Assembly (NCBI GenBank): GCA_035610365.1
Contig: CM069436.1
Span: 85,375,912-85,439,911, forward strand
DNA: 64,000 bases
Source: Aquatica leii
Taxonomy: Eukaryota > Arthropoda > Insecta > Coleoptera > Lampyridae
Direction of reading: 5' to 3'
In this document: one piece after another, positions 11,285-24,066 of the stretch
Layout: every line of letters begins with the position of its first letter
Position numbering within the stretch: the stretch's first letter is position 1
Position numbers and translations under genes: made by a program
Notes under the pieces: model-generated
Told to the model about the DNA's origin: nothing
What the model saw: the letters and a program-made list of their open reading frames with translations, nothing else
Databases searched by the model: none

Positions 11285-13494
11285 CTATAATCTTCTTAGT
11301 ATATATGTATATTATACCTATAGAGTCTTTATCAACAAGAATCCATACGTTTTATTTTAGTTTTTTATGATTATATGAGTAGCTTGGTCTATGCGACGCC
11401 AATTAACAAAACAATCGGAACCGAACCAGATAATTTAAGTAAATGCGCTAGTTTTTAGACGACGGTGCTACGCATGTATTAACACGAAAGAGAAACTTTT
11501 TATTTAATTGCAATTAATGCAATAAAATAATTCATGTGCTAAATTGTTTGTATTTAACAAAAATAATTATCTAAATTTTTTTTAATATAATTGATCAATA
11601 TTGTACAAATTACTATTGCCTTAATGTCTCAAATTTGCAACACATCACTTACTTTATTTATATGTATATTAAAAGAAATAATTCTGGTTTCTTTATAATA
11701 TGGGTTTATAAAAAATTTTTGTAGTGCATTTGTATTATTGTAAATTAAACGCAAGGTATTTTAAATACAGACGCAAATACATTTTTCCGAGTATTCATGT
11801 TAAACTTTCAACTACAAACAGAACTTTGAAGAACTTTGTAACAAAAGTCAATAACTTTATACACTTGCACACGCCCTATTCTTTAGAGAATTTGCTTTCT
11901 CCGCGAGAATTTTGATCTTAGTATTGCTGCAATGTTGCTATGTTCAATTGGTATAAATTTACGGATAAAATCTTATAGAGTTTACTCTAAGGAATTAAAA
12001 AAAAATGATTATTGTAGTTTATGAAATACATTTTTTTTATAAACAGTTTTTAGTTAAAATTACGTATATTTATGTAACTCGTAATTGAGATATTTAATCT
12101 TACTCAATTAAATACGACGCAATTAAAATTAGTGTCTAAATGAAGTAATCTAATAAATTTTCATTTGAAATAAGCGAGAACGCAACACTAGCATAAAAGT
12201 TCTTTGTGCGTGTGGTTAATCTTAGAGAAGCTTTTTTTATTAAAAAATACTATACCAAGAAAAAAATAAAGTAATAATGCTTATTTGCACATTTCAATGT
12301 ATAAGTACATTAGATGCTTAAATTAAATGACACAGAATTGATTTCCTACCAGACTTTTAGTAAAAATCTGGAAGATAAATTGTAGGTTATTGATTAAATA
12401 AAAAATTGTGCTGTCGTAAGTGAAAGACAAATGAACCAAATTCCAAGATTCTGGACGTCATCTAACTGAGATATTTATGCTAATTAAATGATCTTCATAA
12501 AGTAGTTCATAACAGAGCTTAACTGATTGACATTCTAACCATTTTACATTTAAAATTAAATATGTAGAAAAATATTTACATTTTTTTATATTACATATGT
12601 GTGTACATACTACAAAATGTATTAATAATAGAAGCAACAATTTACTAAGACTAAACTAATAGCAAAATAAACCTAAAAAAACGTTAAAACTTTTTATGTT
12701 AGCTTATGAATTTTGTAAACATAAATTTAATTTAAAATAAAATAACTTTATTCCTTGTTAACAATACAAACATGTTTTTATTTTCAAAAAAACAGAAAAT
12801 TGTAAATTTGATGAATATATATGTATATATATGTAGCTGAACTTGTTCTACGTTATCTATACAGATTCTTTTGTTTTCCGTTATTTGTATTTAGCTAACA
12901 AACTATTTAAAATTTCATACTCGTAACCTGCACAAATCTGAAAAAATGTTATTAACGGTGATGTATAATCTTGCCTTTTGTATACACACAGACATAACTA
13001 ATTTTTTTATAATTCTTGTAATTAACAAAATAAAAAATTATATTTTATAAGTTTCTAAAAATTCTATAAAAAAACAAACTACAATACGTAAAATTACATT
13101 TTGTTAGAATTCAATGTTCTAATAATTCGAAACAATAAGATTTTGTTTTTTACGAATTGAACTTAATTGTGTAGGTTCGTCGGCAACCATTTTTTTTAAA
13201 TTTTCTCATTTACAAAAAAATACAGTATTAACTCTATAGTTTTTCATAGTTGCTACTCATTCTTTTTCTTTTGGCTAATGGTGTGTCAAAATAAAATATC
13301 CGTTTTATTAAAAAAAATATAAATAAAATATTAATAAAGCCTAACATAAACCTAAAACCTAATTTTTTTTAAATGGAATACCCTGTATATTAAAACGTTT
13401 TTCAAAGGTCTACTTTACAATCAGATAAGATTATAGGAACTTTAAGTTTACCTTTACAAAATCTTAACTTAACTTTTTTTTTTTAAATTTATTA
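11285..13494. other. AT-rich stretch without recognised gene
   Basis: Low-complexity AT-rich DNA with many A and T runs. The short open frames here (for example 12458-12640, hydrophobic) have no codon signal or motif I would trust. Confidence 0.5.
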
Positions 13495-14566
13495 CTTCAA
13501 AGAATGACATGCCTTTGAAGAACAAAATTTCGTTTTGGGACGTATGAAAGTAAGGTGCATCTATCGGTACCGTAAAGGCTAGGAAAGCTCTGTTACTAGT
13601 TGTGCAGACGTGAGCCAGTTGTCAGACGTAATATTACGGTTAGTTCTTTCTATATACTTTGACAAATCGAATAACTGACTGGGTCGAAATAGTCATTTTT
13701 TTCTTCCGTTGAAAGCAAAATTACATAACTTTTTTTCCCGCCTAAATATACGCGTTGTAAGCATCAGTGAGGCACATAATTTTAATGTCGTACTTGGCAG
13801 GTTCTTTTGGCATATAGATTTTAAAGCCCACACGGCCTCTAAAAGGCACAAGCGTCTCATCAACAGTAACATGAGCTCTTAAACAGTTATTTTGTTGACA
13901 ATTTGAAATAAACATTTTGAATATATCAGAAATACAAGCTGCTGTGTCTGTGGTTATTCTGGTTTCACGAGTAAAAAGGTCATCAAACCTGAGAGCTCTG
14001 AGCAACACGCAGCATCTTTTTTCGGCCATTAGTGTTAAAGCATTTATTCTATCTTTGTCGGTACTTTTGTAAATTACAAAACCTTGTTCTTTTATTCTAC
14101 TGTGCATTTTTGAAAAGTTTTGTGTTGGTATGATTGATCAACTCGAGAATAATATTGGGTGCAAAAAAAATTCCAAACTTGTTTCGGACTTTCCAAGTGT
14201 CCGTGTTGGGACTTCAAACATAGAAAGCCAAATTTTAATTATGCTTTGCTGAAACCTTCTAGTTGATGTGACTACGGGATTTTTTGCCACTTTTTTCCTA
14301 GTATTCTCCGACGCTCAGTCGTCAAAAGTCTATATTTATATTTTGCTCCAGACAAAAGAGACAGAAGAGACTTGAGAAAAGAGATTACTCTTCTTTATTA
14401 TACTTACCCGTCATCTGATTCGTTGTGATCAATAACACATACGAATTCTCGGAATCGATGTCTGAGTCAGAATCATCTGTATGGGCTAGCGCAAGTGTCG
14501 TAAGTAATTTTGTACGACTAGAAACGTTTTTTGAAAAGCGTCTATCAATAGAATTGTGAGCTATCT
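13495..14566 (-). pseudogene. piggyBac transposase relic 1
   Basis: The central open part (13742-14107) reads LRALRFDDLFTRETR, VTVDETLVPFRGRVGFKIY and EPAKYDIKIMCLTDAYNAYI, the DDE_Tnp_1_7 core with catalytic Asp in VDE and in LTDA. The next frame gives TQSVIRF and RNITSDNWLTSAQLVTEL (about 13600-13700), which contains the third conserved Asp region. The acidic start is also visible (HTDDSDSDIDSENS, about 14440-14480). That N-terminal block (14408-14564) sits between TTAACAG and GTAAGTA, so an intron may have existed. Several stops and frameshifts; dead. Confidence 0.85.
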
Positions 14567-15260
14567 GTTAAAAAAATTAAACAATTAGATTATAAAAGTA
14601 ATAACGGAGTTTACAATTAGGTGTTATTTAGATGTTTATTAACATTATTTATACATAATTTTTATTACTTAGGTTTAATAAAATTAGTTTTGGAAAACTT
14701 CGGAGACCGTGGAAGTCACTCAATTAGACAGTTTTTTCCAATTCATATTTATGGGATCGTAGCACTAAGATGATAATGAATAAGACCAGTGTGATGAACA
14801 GGTCATCATGAAAATCATGTAAATATTACATTCTTTCTAAAATATTTTGTGGAATAATTTTAAGTAATCGAATCAATTAAATTTAGCAAAAACCACAAAT
14901 AAATTAAGTCATTTACAGTCTCATCAAAAAAGTGGGGTGTCATTACATAGTCAGTTGTAAGAAGTAGACCGAGGGTCGGCCAAAAAGACCAACATTACAG
15001 TACGAAGCTGCTTGTCTGCTGTCACCCTCACCACACACAATAGTTGATTGAGTTGATTGAGTTTAGTGAATACATGACGTTTAAGTAGTAATAGAGGATG
15101 AACCTTATAAATTCAAAAATTGGAGTAACGAATTCTACCTCCAATTTGAAAACGCAATACTAACGTGTTGACAAAGTCTAATTAGTGTTAGTTACGAGTC
15201 ATTAAGTTTGCAAACAGAAAATTAACAAGGCGTCTGGACCTAGAAAAAGACCGAAGGTTT
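14567..15260. other. Spacer without recognised gene
   Basis: AT-rich to 14930. The part 14930-15250 is less AT-rich and adjoins the BEL/Pao fragment. It may be non-coding retrotransposon sequence, but I could not identify it. Confidence 0.4.
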
Positions 15261-15660
15261 CTAATGAAACGCTTCACGACGACAACGAAGAAATGTTACT
15301 GATTTGAAAGGAGCTGCGCTACCTTTTGAACAAAGAAAACGTATTCTTAAAATGTTTGAAAAAACGCAACGTACGTAGACAAGCACTATAAGCCCAAGTA
15401 CTAGCGTCGCAAAAACTATGTAACTCAACGAAAATAGCTTCAGTAAATGACACGAATCGTAAGATTTTATTAGTGATTTTTGACAAACCCCAAGTAAAAT
15501 TTGTCCACTCACTTTGCAAAGACATAGAAATAGACTCATCCCAGTTTAGTTGCAATTTTAATACTTTCTGTATGATGAGTTTGGCGGTTATGATAAGAGG
15601 AAATACTAACCCTAATTGATCAAACAATTTTGAGAACAATTCTCGTTTTATGATGTTACT
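15261..15660 (-). pseudogene. BEL/Pao retrotransposon pol fragment
   Basis: The minus-strand piece 15319-15639 reads MFSKLFDQLGLVFPLIITAK, LQLNWDESI and FVELHSFCDASTWAYSACL. This is the signature segment between RT and RNase H of BEL/Pao polyproteins (SKLFDPLG... and ...HGFCDAS). A frameshift near 15370 moves the match to LCSKGSAAPFKSVTF (15261-15350), the next family block. Only about 130 residues survive. Sequence at 15660-16010 on the same strand may be more of pol but is too eroded to read. Confidence 0.82.
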
Positions 15661-16235
15661 ATAAGAAGTGATTAAGGAATTTTGTACTAAAATTCATCAG
15701 AGTAGCGATGCCATTAAATGTTTAAAATCTTTAATTCAGTTTCTCTAAAGTGAATGCAACATTCAGTTGAGAAAGTTTTGAATGTACAGTAAAATCATTA
15801 GAGAAAAGAACCGGAGTTTAAATCTTGGTACCGTCTAGAATGTATAACATCTTTATAGGCTCTTCCTTCGCAGGTTTGACAAATTTGCAAGACGTACTTA
15901 TGCCTTTCTCACATTTTGCCGTTCGGATTTGGCATTAAACAATAGGCCTCATGCATTTGTAGAGCAGTGTATAAACCAAAAATTTACATAAAAATGCTCT
16001 AGAACAACATAAGCACTACAACTGCTTGGTCTCACCTTGCAACACTAAAGAAAAACACAATTAAACCAACAAAAAATAAATTGACTTTTAAGAGAAAGAA
16101 ATGTAAACACAAACAACTATTTGTACGTGCAATATTACAGAATTAACAACATTTAATGATAGATTAAATAATTCGAACGGTAATTAAAACATAAATTACT
16201 TGTGATAACAATCACATACTTATGTGCCGTACATA
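15661..16235. other. Spacer, possibly eroded BEL/Pao sequence
   Basis: Minus-strand translation gives scattered Cys-containing peptides but no block I can align from memory. No other signal seen. Confidence 0.35.
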
Positions 16236-16262
16236 CAAGGTGGCGGAGACCTAATGACCACA
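16236..16262 (+). repeat. Left terminal inverted repeat of DD41D mariner
   Basis: Starts CAAGGTGGCGGAGACC just inside the TA at 16234-16235 and pairs with 17508-17534. Confidence 0.9.
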
Positions 16263-16351
16263 TTTGTAAAAGGCGTGGTTTGAAGTGGGTAGGTGGGAGA
16301 AGGTCATTCTGTAGCGCAGTCGGTAGCGTAAGGTGGGAAGTTTAGTTAACC

Positions 16352-17449
16352 ATGCCGCGTTGAGGAAGTCAACATCGTGCGTTCGCCGTAGAGGCGTTTT
16401 TTTTGTAATAATGAATGTTTTGCGGCAACACGTCGCGCCTTCCGGGCACATTTGACCTCGCTCCACGTGCAACTCTCCCGAACAACCGCTCAATTTCTAA
16501 GTGGGTTGAACATTTTTGTCAACACGGTAATGTTGTCCCAAAAAACCCTTCTACACGTGTTCCAACTGTGGTGACACCTGAGAATATTGATCGTGTCCGA
16601 GTCTCCGTTGAGGGAAGTTCGCGACGTTCAACGGGGCACTGCGCCCAAGCACTTGGAATTTTGCGTCAAAGCCTTCAAACCATTATGAAAAAACATTTAA
16701 AATTCCATCCCTACAAGATAATGATCGTCCAGAGGCTCCTTCCAACTGACAACATTCAACGTTTGCAATTCAGTGAGCGCATGTTCGATATCCTTCAGAA
16801 CGAATTTGCATTGATCAAGACATCGGACGAAGCACATTTTCACTTGGCGGGCTATGTGAATAAACAGAATTGCAGATACTGGCCACCTAACAATGCTAGA
16901 GAATTGCACGAGCAGCCTTTTCACAGTCAAAAAGTTACAGTGTGGTGTGCTTTGTCAAAAGTTGGGATAATCAGACCTTATTTTTTTGAAGATGAGAGAG
17001 GGCAGGCGCAGGCGGTGACGGTGAATTCAGAGCGCTACGTGGCTATGCTTCGTGAATTTTTTATTCTCTACTTTGAGGAACATGAATGGAACAGTCAGAG
17101 CATCTGGTTTCAACAGGACGAAGCCACTACTCATACCGCGAGAGTTTCAATGAATCTCGTCCGTGAAACATTTCCGGGACGCTTAATTTCCAGAAGTGGT
17201 GACGTTCCGCGGCCTCCCCGTTCGCCCTACCTCAGCCCCTGCGATTTCTTTTTATAGGGTTACCTCAGGTCGAAAGTGTACGTTGAGAAACCACGCGCTA
17301 TTCTACAATTAAAAGAAGCTATACGACGTGAAATCGCAGCAATTCCGGTTAAAACGTTGTAAGATGTGATGAGGAATTTTAAGGACCGTTTGAAGGAATG
17401 CGTCACCGTGGAAGGACGGCATTTATCGGACATTATTTATTATAATTAA
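16352..17449 (+). pseudogene. DD41D mariner-type transposase, few disabling changes
   Basis: From ATG 16352 the frame hits a TGA after three codons, then gives HRAFAVEAFF and frameshifts twice before 16450. From there one frame runs to 17255 (FDLAPRATLPNNRSISKWVE onward). Catalytic blocks are TSDEAHFHLAGYVNKQNCRY, WFQQDEATTHTA and SPYLSPCDFFL. Between the second and third Asp there are 41 residues, the DD41D spacing known from rosa/VISITOR-type mariners. TAG 17255-17257 replaces the Trp normally following DFFL, TAA 17360 is a second stop, and the reading frame otherwise continues to TAA 17447-17449. The HTH region at the N-terminus is the most damaged part. Confidence 0.9.
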
Positions 17450-17507
17450 TTTTCTTCTGTATTAAAATAAAACTTTCGTTTATTAACTACAAAGTGTTCA
17501 TTTCATA

Positions 17508-17534
17508 TGTGGTCATTTGGTCTCCGCCACGGTG
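17508..17534 (-). repeat. Right terminal inverted repeat of DD41D mariner
   Basis: Read inward on the minus strand: CACCGTGGCGGAGACC, matching the left end; followed outside by TA at 17535-17536. Confidence 0.9.
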
Positions 17535-17536
17535 TA

Positions 17537-18609
17537 CTATCGACACTCAGTTTTAGTAAGACGGTAAAACGATACTTACTGTTCAACCTGATTCTAGTAC
17601 TAGTAACAGTATAAACATTCCTAAAAATTAAAAAATAAATAAGTATAGTGCCGTGGTATGACAAATAGAGTCGAATTGGTTACACTTAGTACAGTTAGTA
17701 CTGAAACACCACGTGCGCTAATTTTTAAAATTCTAGGATTCCGAAGTTAATTCTGAGTTTAGGTGCGTTGGTTAAAACTTTATGAGCAAAGTTTGGGTAT
17801 TTTTTCTATTAACATCTTATGTTTGACATAAAAAATCCCAAAGACGTTCACAAATCGATTTAATGGAGATATATTACAACAAATAATATTAATAGTTTGA
17901 TTTGCAAATGCAGTAGGTAATAATGAACGATCAAATTGACTAGGTAGTAGTACATTATCCAATGTAGTAAGTGGTGGTAAATGCTAGAAATGACAAATAA
18001 TTATTAAACCTTTTTTGGTAAAAAATAAGTAGACGGCTCACGATTATTTTTAAAAGCTTTGCTAAGCATTTAAATCACACATGTTGTTTTGCAGTTCGCT
18101 TGTAAAATGTCGCCAGGTGAATGAACCGGAGGAAAGAGGGAGAGAGAAATACAATACTACCAACTGAGTTCAAAATGAGCAAAATATATACATGGCGAAG
18201 GACCATAAAAGGTTTTTAACATAACAATTTATTTGCTATTAAGTTATTATCTACAACTGTTCATATAATGACAGGCATTACCAATTTTTTGAGTTTATTG
18301 CCGCAACGGTTCTGAAACTTTTTTTTTTGAGTACTATTTATGAAATTATAGAGCACTCGCGTATCACTAAACTGTTAATCATTCTACAAAATCTTTCGAA
18401 TTGGTAAAGAATAAAAAATTTACAAATGTTTATGAAAATATTATGTTTATTTGTTTCTACAAAAAGTTAACACCTTACTGACAATGCAAAGTTTACAATG
18501 TTATATAGACATACAATATTTTTATTGTTTATTAGGAAGTAATTATTTAGTGAATTCAAAATATGGTACTGCATGCTAGAAACAAGCAAAAGGATGTTTG
18601 GTTGAGTTA
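17537..18609. other. Spacer with a possible dispersed repeat
   Basis: No gene recognised; the minus-strand open frame 17780-17962 has no motif I know. The segment about 18040-18240 resembles 23740-23915 in order and spacing of several short blocks. Confidence 0.35.
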
Positions 18610-20356
18610 TACTTAATTTTAAATGAAAATTCTTCTATGTTAAGCTTATTTTGATATTTGTATTTTAACACCAACAGAATATCAGTTCCTACAAAGATAC
18701 GTAGTGGCAAATGGAGTTAGAAATAATAATGCTTTTTTGGACAGCCATGGATATTCATTTTTTATCCTTAGCCAAAATCCACATAACTCTAATTTGGTAA
18801 ATTTTGCTTTCAAGTCCCCATTGCAAAATATTTTTTTGCTAATAGTTAAGTTTTTAGGAATATTATTCAAATAATCTACAATGAATGAGGTTTTTATCCA
18901 AAGGAATTCAGAATAATCTTTTTTAAAATATTTTTAAGAGTGTCAGCAAGCAATAAGCAATGCTTTTTTTATTGTCGATGACATTGTCGGTCACTTCAAG
19001 TTCATGTTCTGTAACAAAATTTTTCAAATTAAGAAAAGGCTCTAAGTTTTCATTCGTAACACTTTTGTTCATCATTTGAAACTTCTTGATAAATGTTTTT
19101 ATTTTGTCATTTATTGAACATCTGTTTGTTATTTTACCTTGCAAACTTAGATTAGAGTCGTTGATACAATTAAAAATATCTGATAATTAGACTAATCTTA
19201 TCCAGAGCTCGTCAGTCAATTGATCAGGCAGTCCAATTGGTCCACATCGTAGTTCCAATAATCTGCACAGCATTTGTCTTTGTAAATGCCACCTTACTTC
19301 CGTGTGTAGCAGCAAGTAAATATGATTACTTTCTATTTCAGAACAAACTTTCAAAAATAATGGAGATTTGAAAGCTTGCGATTTAATAAAATTTACCACT
19401 TTGATGGCCTCCTCAAGGACATGTTTAAATTGTTCAGGCATACGTTTTACTGCTAAGGCTTGGTCTATAAATGCTGCTATGCATGAAAGCGCAACAGATT
19501 TTATTTTTGTGGGAACACCTCCAAACGTTTTGTCATAGCTTGAATGCTATCAGGCAGAAATCCAACGCAATTTATCCAGGCCAGTTCAGTTTCAGCAAAG
19601 AATTCACTCGGCTTCTTAAATATGCAGTAGTTTGTGTTGGTAGTGCCTTACAAAATAAATAATATTTTTTAATTGTAGTTTTATGTATATACCGCATGTA
19701 CACCATAAGTTGAGCATAATTTGTTACATCTGCGCTCTCATCGAGTTGTATCGCAAAAATTCACTATGTTCCCCAAGAGTTATTAAATGATTTTTAACAT
19801 TTAATGTCATACTTGCAATCCTGCGCCGCACGGTATCGTTGAATAGTGATATTTTTAACTAATATCTCATCTAACATACAAGCAACCATATCTTTTGCTG
19901 CAGGCAACAACAGCTCTTTACCAATTGTACGACTTTTTCTAGACTTTTCTATTCTTAAACTTACTAAAAAATATGCTTTTACTAATTTTTGGTACTCCCA
20001 GTAAACGAAGACATGATGCTTCTAGTGCTTTTCATTTCGTTTAATTTTAGAATGAAAAAATCTTGCGGTTTGCTTACTAACGTAAAATCTTTTGTTGCAA
20101 AGTTACTGTTTAATAATAATACTTTGATTTGACAAAATTTCAATCATTGTGGCCGTGAATCATTATTTTCATCCGTCGCAGTGAATTCAATATTAATGTA
20201 CTGAAGATTATATTTTCTTACAAGTTTTTGTATTTTGCTAGAGATTTTTTCATCTTAAGTTACCGCACAATTTGATTCTGAAGTAGAGTTTAACGAAACA
20301 GGATTTCTAGCACAAGTTGTTTTAGATGAGGTTGCACTATTAAGCCACTTATCCAT
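18610..20356 (-). pseudogene. hAT transposase relic, ZBED5/FAM200-like lineage
   Basis: ATG 20356 opens MDKWLNSATSSKTTCA, the typical start of this lineage. The BED finger zone (about 19980-20200) is eroded, leaving KPQDFFILKLNEMK. Middle blocks are ALAVKRMPEQFK, VVNFIKSQAFKSPLF and LLLHTEVRWHLQRQMLCRLL (19187-19441). Further on come MQGKITNRCSINDKIKTF (18923-19144) and the C-terminal dimerisation part LRIKNEYPWLSKKALLFLTP with TTYLC (18682-18870), continuing in another frame as ILLVLKYKYQNKL to about 18610. The order and spacing match hAT proteins domesticated in vertebrates as ZBED5/FAM200. More than six stops or shifts; dead. No 8-bp target duplication was located. Confidence 0.85.
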
Positions 20357-23300
20357 GTTTATTTAATTTAATTTTACTCGCAACTAAACGAATGTGATTA
20401 AAACAAAGTTTGAAAAATACAAATATTTTGTTCAAGCTTCAAAATTACACAAAGACTTGCTTATATTTTAAATGCTAAAAGTAGTTATTTTTAAATAATA
20501 TACCGTATACTATTAAATTAAAACTCATTTATTGTAAACATCAACGATAAAATATTTACGGTAAAATGAATTTCCCATATCCTTTACTCAAATAATTATT
20601 ATTAACTAATAATTATAATAGCAATAATAGTTATAATGGTAGATAAAATGTTGTACATAACAAATAAGATACTATATTATTAAAACACTTATGTAATTAC
20701 ACAACTTGACCCACGGCCTTGTCGTTGCAAATCTTCACATGCGTGCGTTAATAACATCCATATGCTACTTATTACATAAATAAATTTTACACTATGTAAT
20801 CAATACAATTTTTAAAAATCCTATTGTTATTGGATAAAATAATTTTTTTTTAAGACTTCCATTCAAATACCTTTTGTGTACATCTTTAATATGCAGATTG
20901 TGTTTAGAAGGTTTTGCATTAATCAAACTGGTACTGTACTAAACATAAGCATTAATAAGACTAAAAATATTTTATCATTTTATCAAACAATTAATAATGA
21001 TAGAGTAAGCTTACCTATTGTTGCAATAACGATACACATTACCGCTTTGTTTTAATGTTTACTTTAATGGTTACGCTTAGAAACTTTATATAATGCAAAG
21101 ATTTATTTTCCCAGTTTTCTGTGGTAATACACCAAATTAAGTACGTAATTATTATGAAACCGTAAAAGTTTTGTAATTATTGCACTTAGTACAGGTAATT
21201 ACACTTTCCAGCGTTACTTACATTTTAGACAATTAAGAAATATGAATTTTTGACAAGTATTTTATCTTTGTTAAATAATTATATTATTTAGAATAAAACA
21301 TAGTTTTTATTTTTTTGTGCTCTCTCCAGAATAGTGTCTAAACTACTAACAATTTTATAATACGTTAATAGATTTTTAAATCTGTAATAAAATTTAAATA
21401 ATAAATTTCAAAAAGTTGTATTTATTAGATTAATAAACGTAATTTTTGTTTACAACTTAAATAAAATTGTAAATCAATATTATTTTATGTCTATTATATA
21501 AAAAAAATTATAATGTGTTAAACAATAAATAATCGATTTTTTTTTTGGCTGAAATATTAATGAGATTGTAGAAGTGACAGGATAGACTAGAACCTTCGTA
21601 AACTGTAGAACAGTTAAACTTTATATTTATTTGAATTAAAACGTTGCAGTTTGATGATTTTTTATATCTTTTTGTGATATATACATGTGCATAATTTTAA
21701 AAATTACTCTTATTTATTTAGATTTTTACCGAAAGCCTTTGCAGTGGTCACTTTAACCTTTTGCAAAATTATTCTAATTATTGATGTTTTAGAATAATAG
21801 CGCCTCGAAACGGCGCCTATATAAAAATTTACCAAGTGTGAGTTTTTTGCCTCTTATAGCTGAACTACTTAATAACTGTTACTAGGAGGAAAAAGTTACC
21901 AAGAAATACACTTACTGGGCCGTACATCATACAATCGACAGTAAAATGTTGTTACTGCAACACGTAAACCTGCACTAGGTTGAAGTGCAATCAGTTACCA
22001 ATATCAGTACTAATAGAATGCATCTTAGTCTTCGAGATTATAATTTAATTTTAAAAAAACCTTAAAACGGAGCGAAATATAAACTACAGATTCTTGTTTT
22101 TACATGACAACGTTTAAAGTAGATAAATCAAATAACACAAGTCCAACCACGAGTATGTTTATTGCAACGGCACCATAAAAAGAATAAAAGAACAATTAAA
22201 ATCAGAAATATTTAACAACTAATGGTTCGCAAATAATATCGCAGTAAAACTAGTGTTAGCGGACCCCTAAATTAGACAACATCTTGTACACGTTATCAGT
22301 GAATGACCCAACGTTGCGTTCAATAAATTAAAGTTGGTAAATACAAAAAACATTTAATTATTACAATTACACAATAAGAAACAAAAGGCACAATTAAAAC
22401 TTGTTAAATAAGTACAAAAAAATTGCGTACATTAATCGTAATAACAGGCGTACATATCTAATTATTCGTGCACACGATCAACCCCATAGCTAGTTATTAA
22501 ATTTTAAAAAAAGAAGGTATTTACTGTGCGTTAGTAATAAGCGATTAGCTAATGGCATTTCCAAAACATTATTTCATGAAAATTAAAAGAATACATATAC
22601 TGTACATATGCTACCACATATAGCTAAGATTTTCACACGATGGTTTATATAGTGCGCTAAGTTTCCAGATGTCGATTTAGTTTGATTAACAGGTGTGTCA
22701 TAATTTTTTGTAGTTATTTTCCCCAGAAAATGATATATACACATTGATTTCTATTTGTCTATCTAACGTAGATTAGTAGCTGACATGATTTATATTAACT
22801 AATACGCTTAATTTTTGTATCCGTGCTTGTTTTATTTATCTACCCCAAAGATAAAGTAAATAACCAATCAATAAGATTTTCTGAAGTAACAAACACGTAC
22901 GGGCGACCAAACATGCTATAATAATAAAAAAATTAAAACACGCTTTAAAATGAAAATACCTTATTATCACAGCGATTCTTTCACGTGTAACACATCAAAA
23001 TCGAAATTTATTTACACATTAATAGCGTGGATGTTCCAACATACTTAAAACGTAGATAATACTATGCATGTCGTTAACACAACGGCTGTTTTCTCAACGT
23101 TAGAAACAAAAACACTAATTAGTAAAGTTCAGCTTGTTGAAGACATTTACCACTGAGCAACATTTATGCAGCGCAAAAAACCATACCAAGGCTTTTTAAC
23201 AGAACAGTTTAACAAAGAAACAATGGATTACTTACGGTTTAAGACTCTCCTCTTATTATTAGTGACGTGTAACCATAATCCTAAAATCTAAAATAAACAC

Positions 23301-24066
23301 ACAAGTATTATGCAATAGTATCAGAAATAATTAGTTCCGGACCAAATTGAAAGACGCTAAACTTCCAATTTCTCAGATTCGTAATTAAGTTTAAATTAAG
23401 CACAAGTGCACCAACAAAATTTGTAAGCAAATTACTATTACTTTTTCTATTGTAATAATATTGTTGATACATTAAGTGCCGAAAATGGTAAACTCTACAA
23501 TTCCTATTTTTATAAAAAGTATTTACCAAGACGATAATAGAAAAAAAACGGCAAAATTCCAATCTGCAACCAGGTGATTTAGTAAACACAATTATGAATG
23601 CTAGAAACAAAGAAAAAAATTAAATCTAACCGCAAAACGTAAAGGTGCATCATGCTGTAGCGGCTCTTTCCGTAAGCATCGGTTTATTTCACATTCAAAC
23701 TTTAATATAAACTGTCTTGATGACTCTTAATTAAAAAAACTCTGCTAAGCATTAAGTTGTATGTGCTCAGTTTGTAGTTTGCGTGCGAATTGTCAAAAGC
23801 GTAAATCTTTGAAAGAAAAATAGGTTACTACGTCACTTCAATGCTACGAACTAAATTTAATGTGAACGATGGAAACCATATAGAGATTTTTTAACATAGC
23901 ACGTTTATTATTTTTAAAACTATTTTTTCAGTAAATTATTTATTTATATAGTCTTTTTTTATTACACTTGCATCATACTGGAGTGCTTTAAAATTGCTAT
24001 TGAAACAATGACGTCATCATTTTTAAAGAAAGTTGTATTAGTGAGATATAACAAACGGTATCATTT
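20357..24066. other. Long AT-rich gap without recognised gene
   Basis: About 3.7 kb with only short frames. The 100-aa minus-strand frame 23308-23610 has no recognisable motif and I do not call it. Parts at 23140-23200 and 23740-23915 share blocks with 18040-18240. A direct repeat GCGCCT with spacer occurs near 21800. Confidence 0.45.

Larger units (their letters stand above)
16236..17534 (+). mobile_element. Tc1/mariner-superfamily element, DD41D type, 1299 bp, nearly complete
   Basis: Terminal inverted repeats of about 27 bp (16236-16262 and 17508-17534) share GTGGCGGAGACC then AATGACCACA, with few differences. TA dinucleotides flank both ends (16234-16235 and 17535-17536), the expected target duplication. 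Length and a single transposase frame fit the superfamily. Base composition is clearly less AT-rich than the flanks. The good repair of ends and reading frame suggests a comparatively recent arrival. Confidence 0.93.

Noticed and set aside
19471-19662. 63-codon plus-strand frame as a gene
   Set aside because: It is the reverse strand of the hAT relic.
23308-23610. 100-codon minus-strand open frame
   Set aside because: No motif, no splice context, and composition like the surrounding AT-rich DNA; long frames without stops occur by chance.
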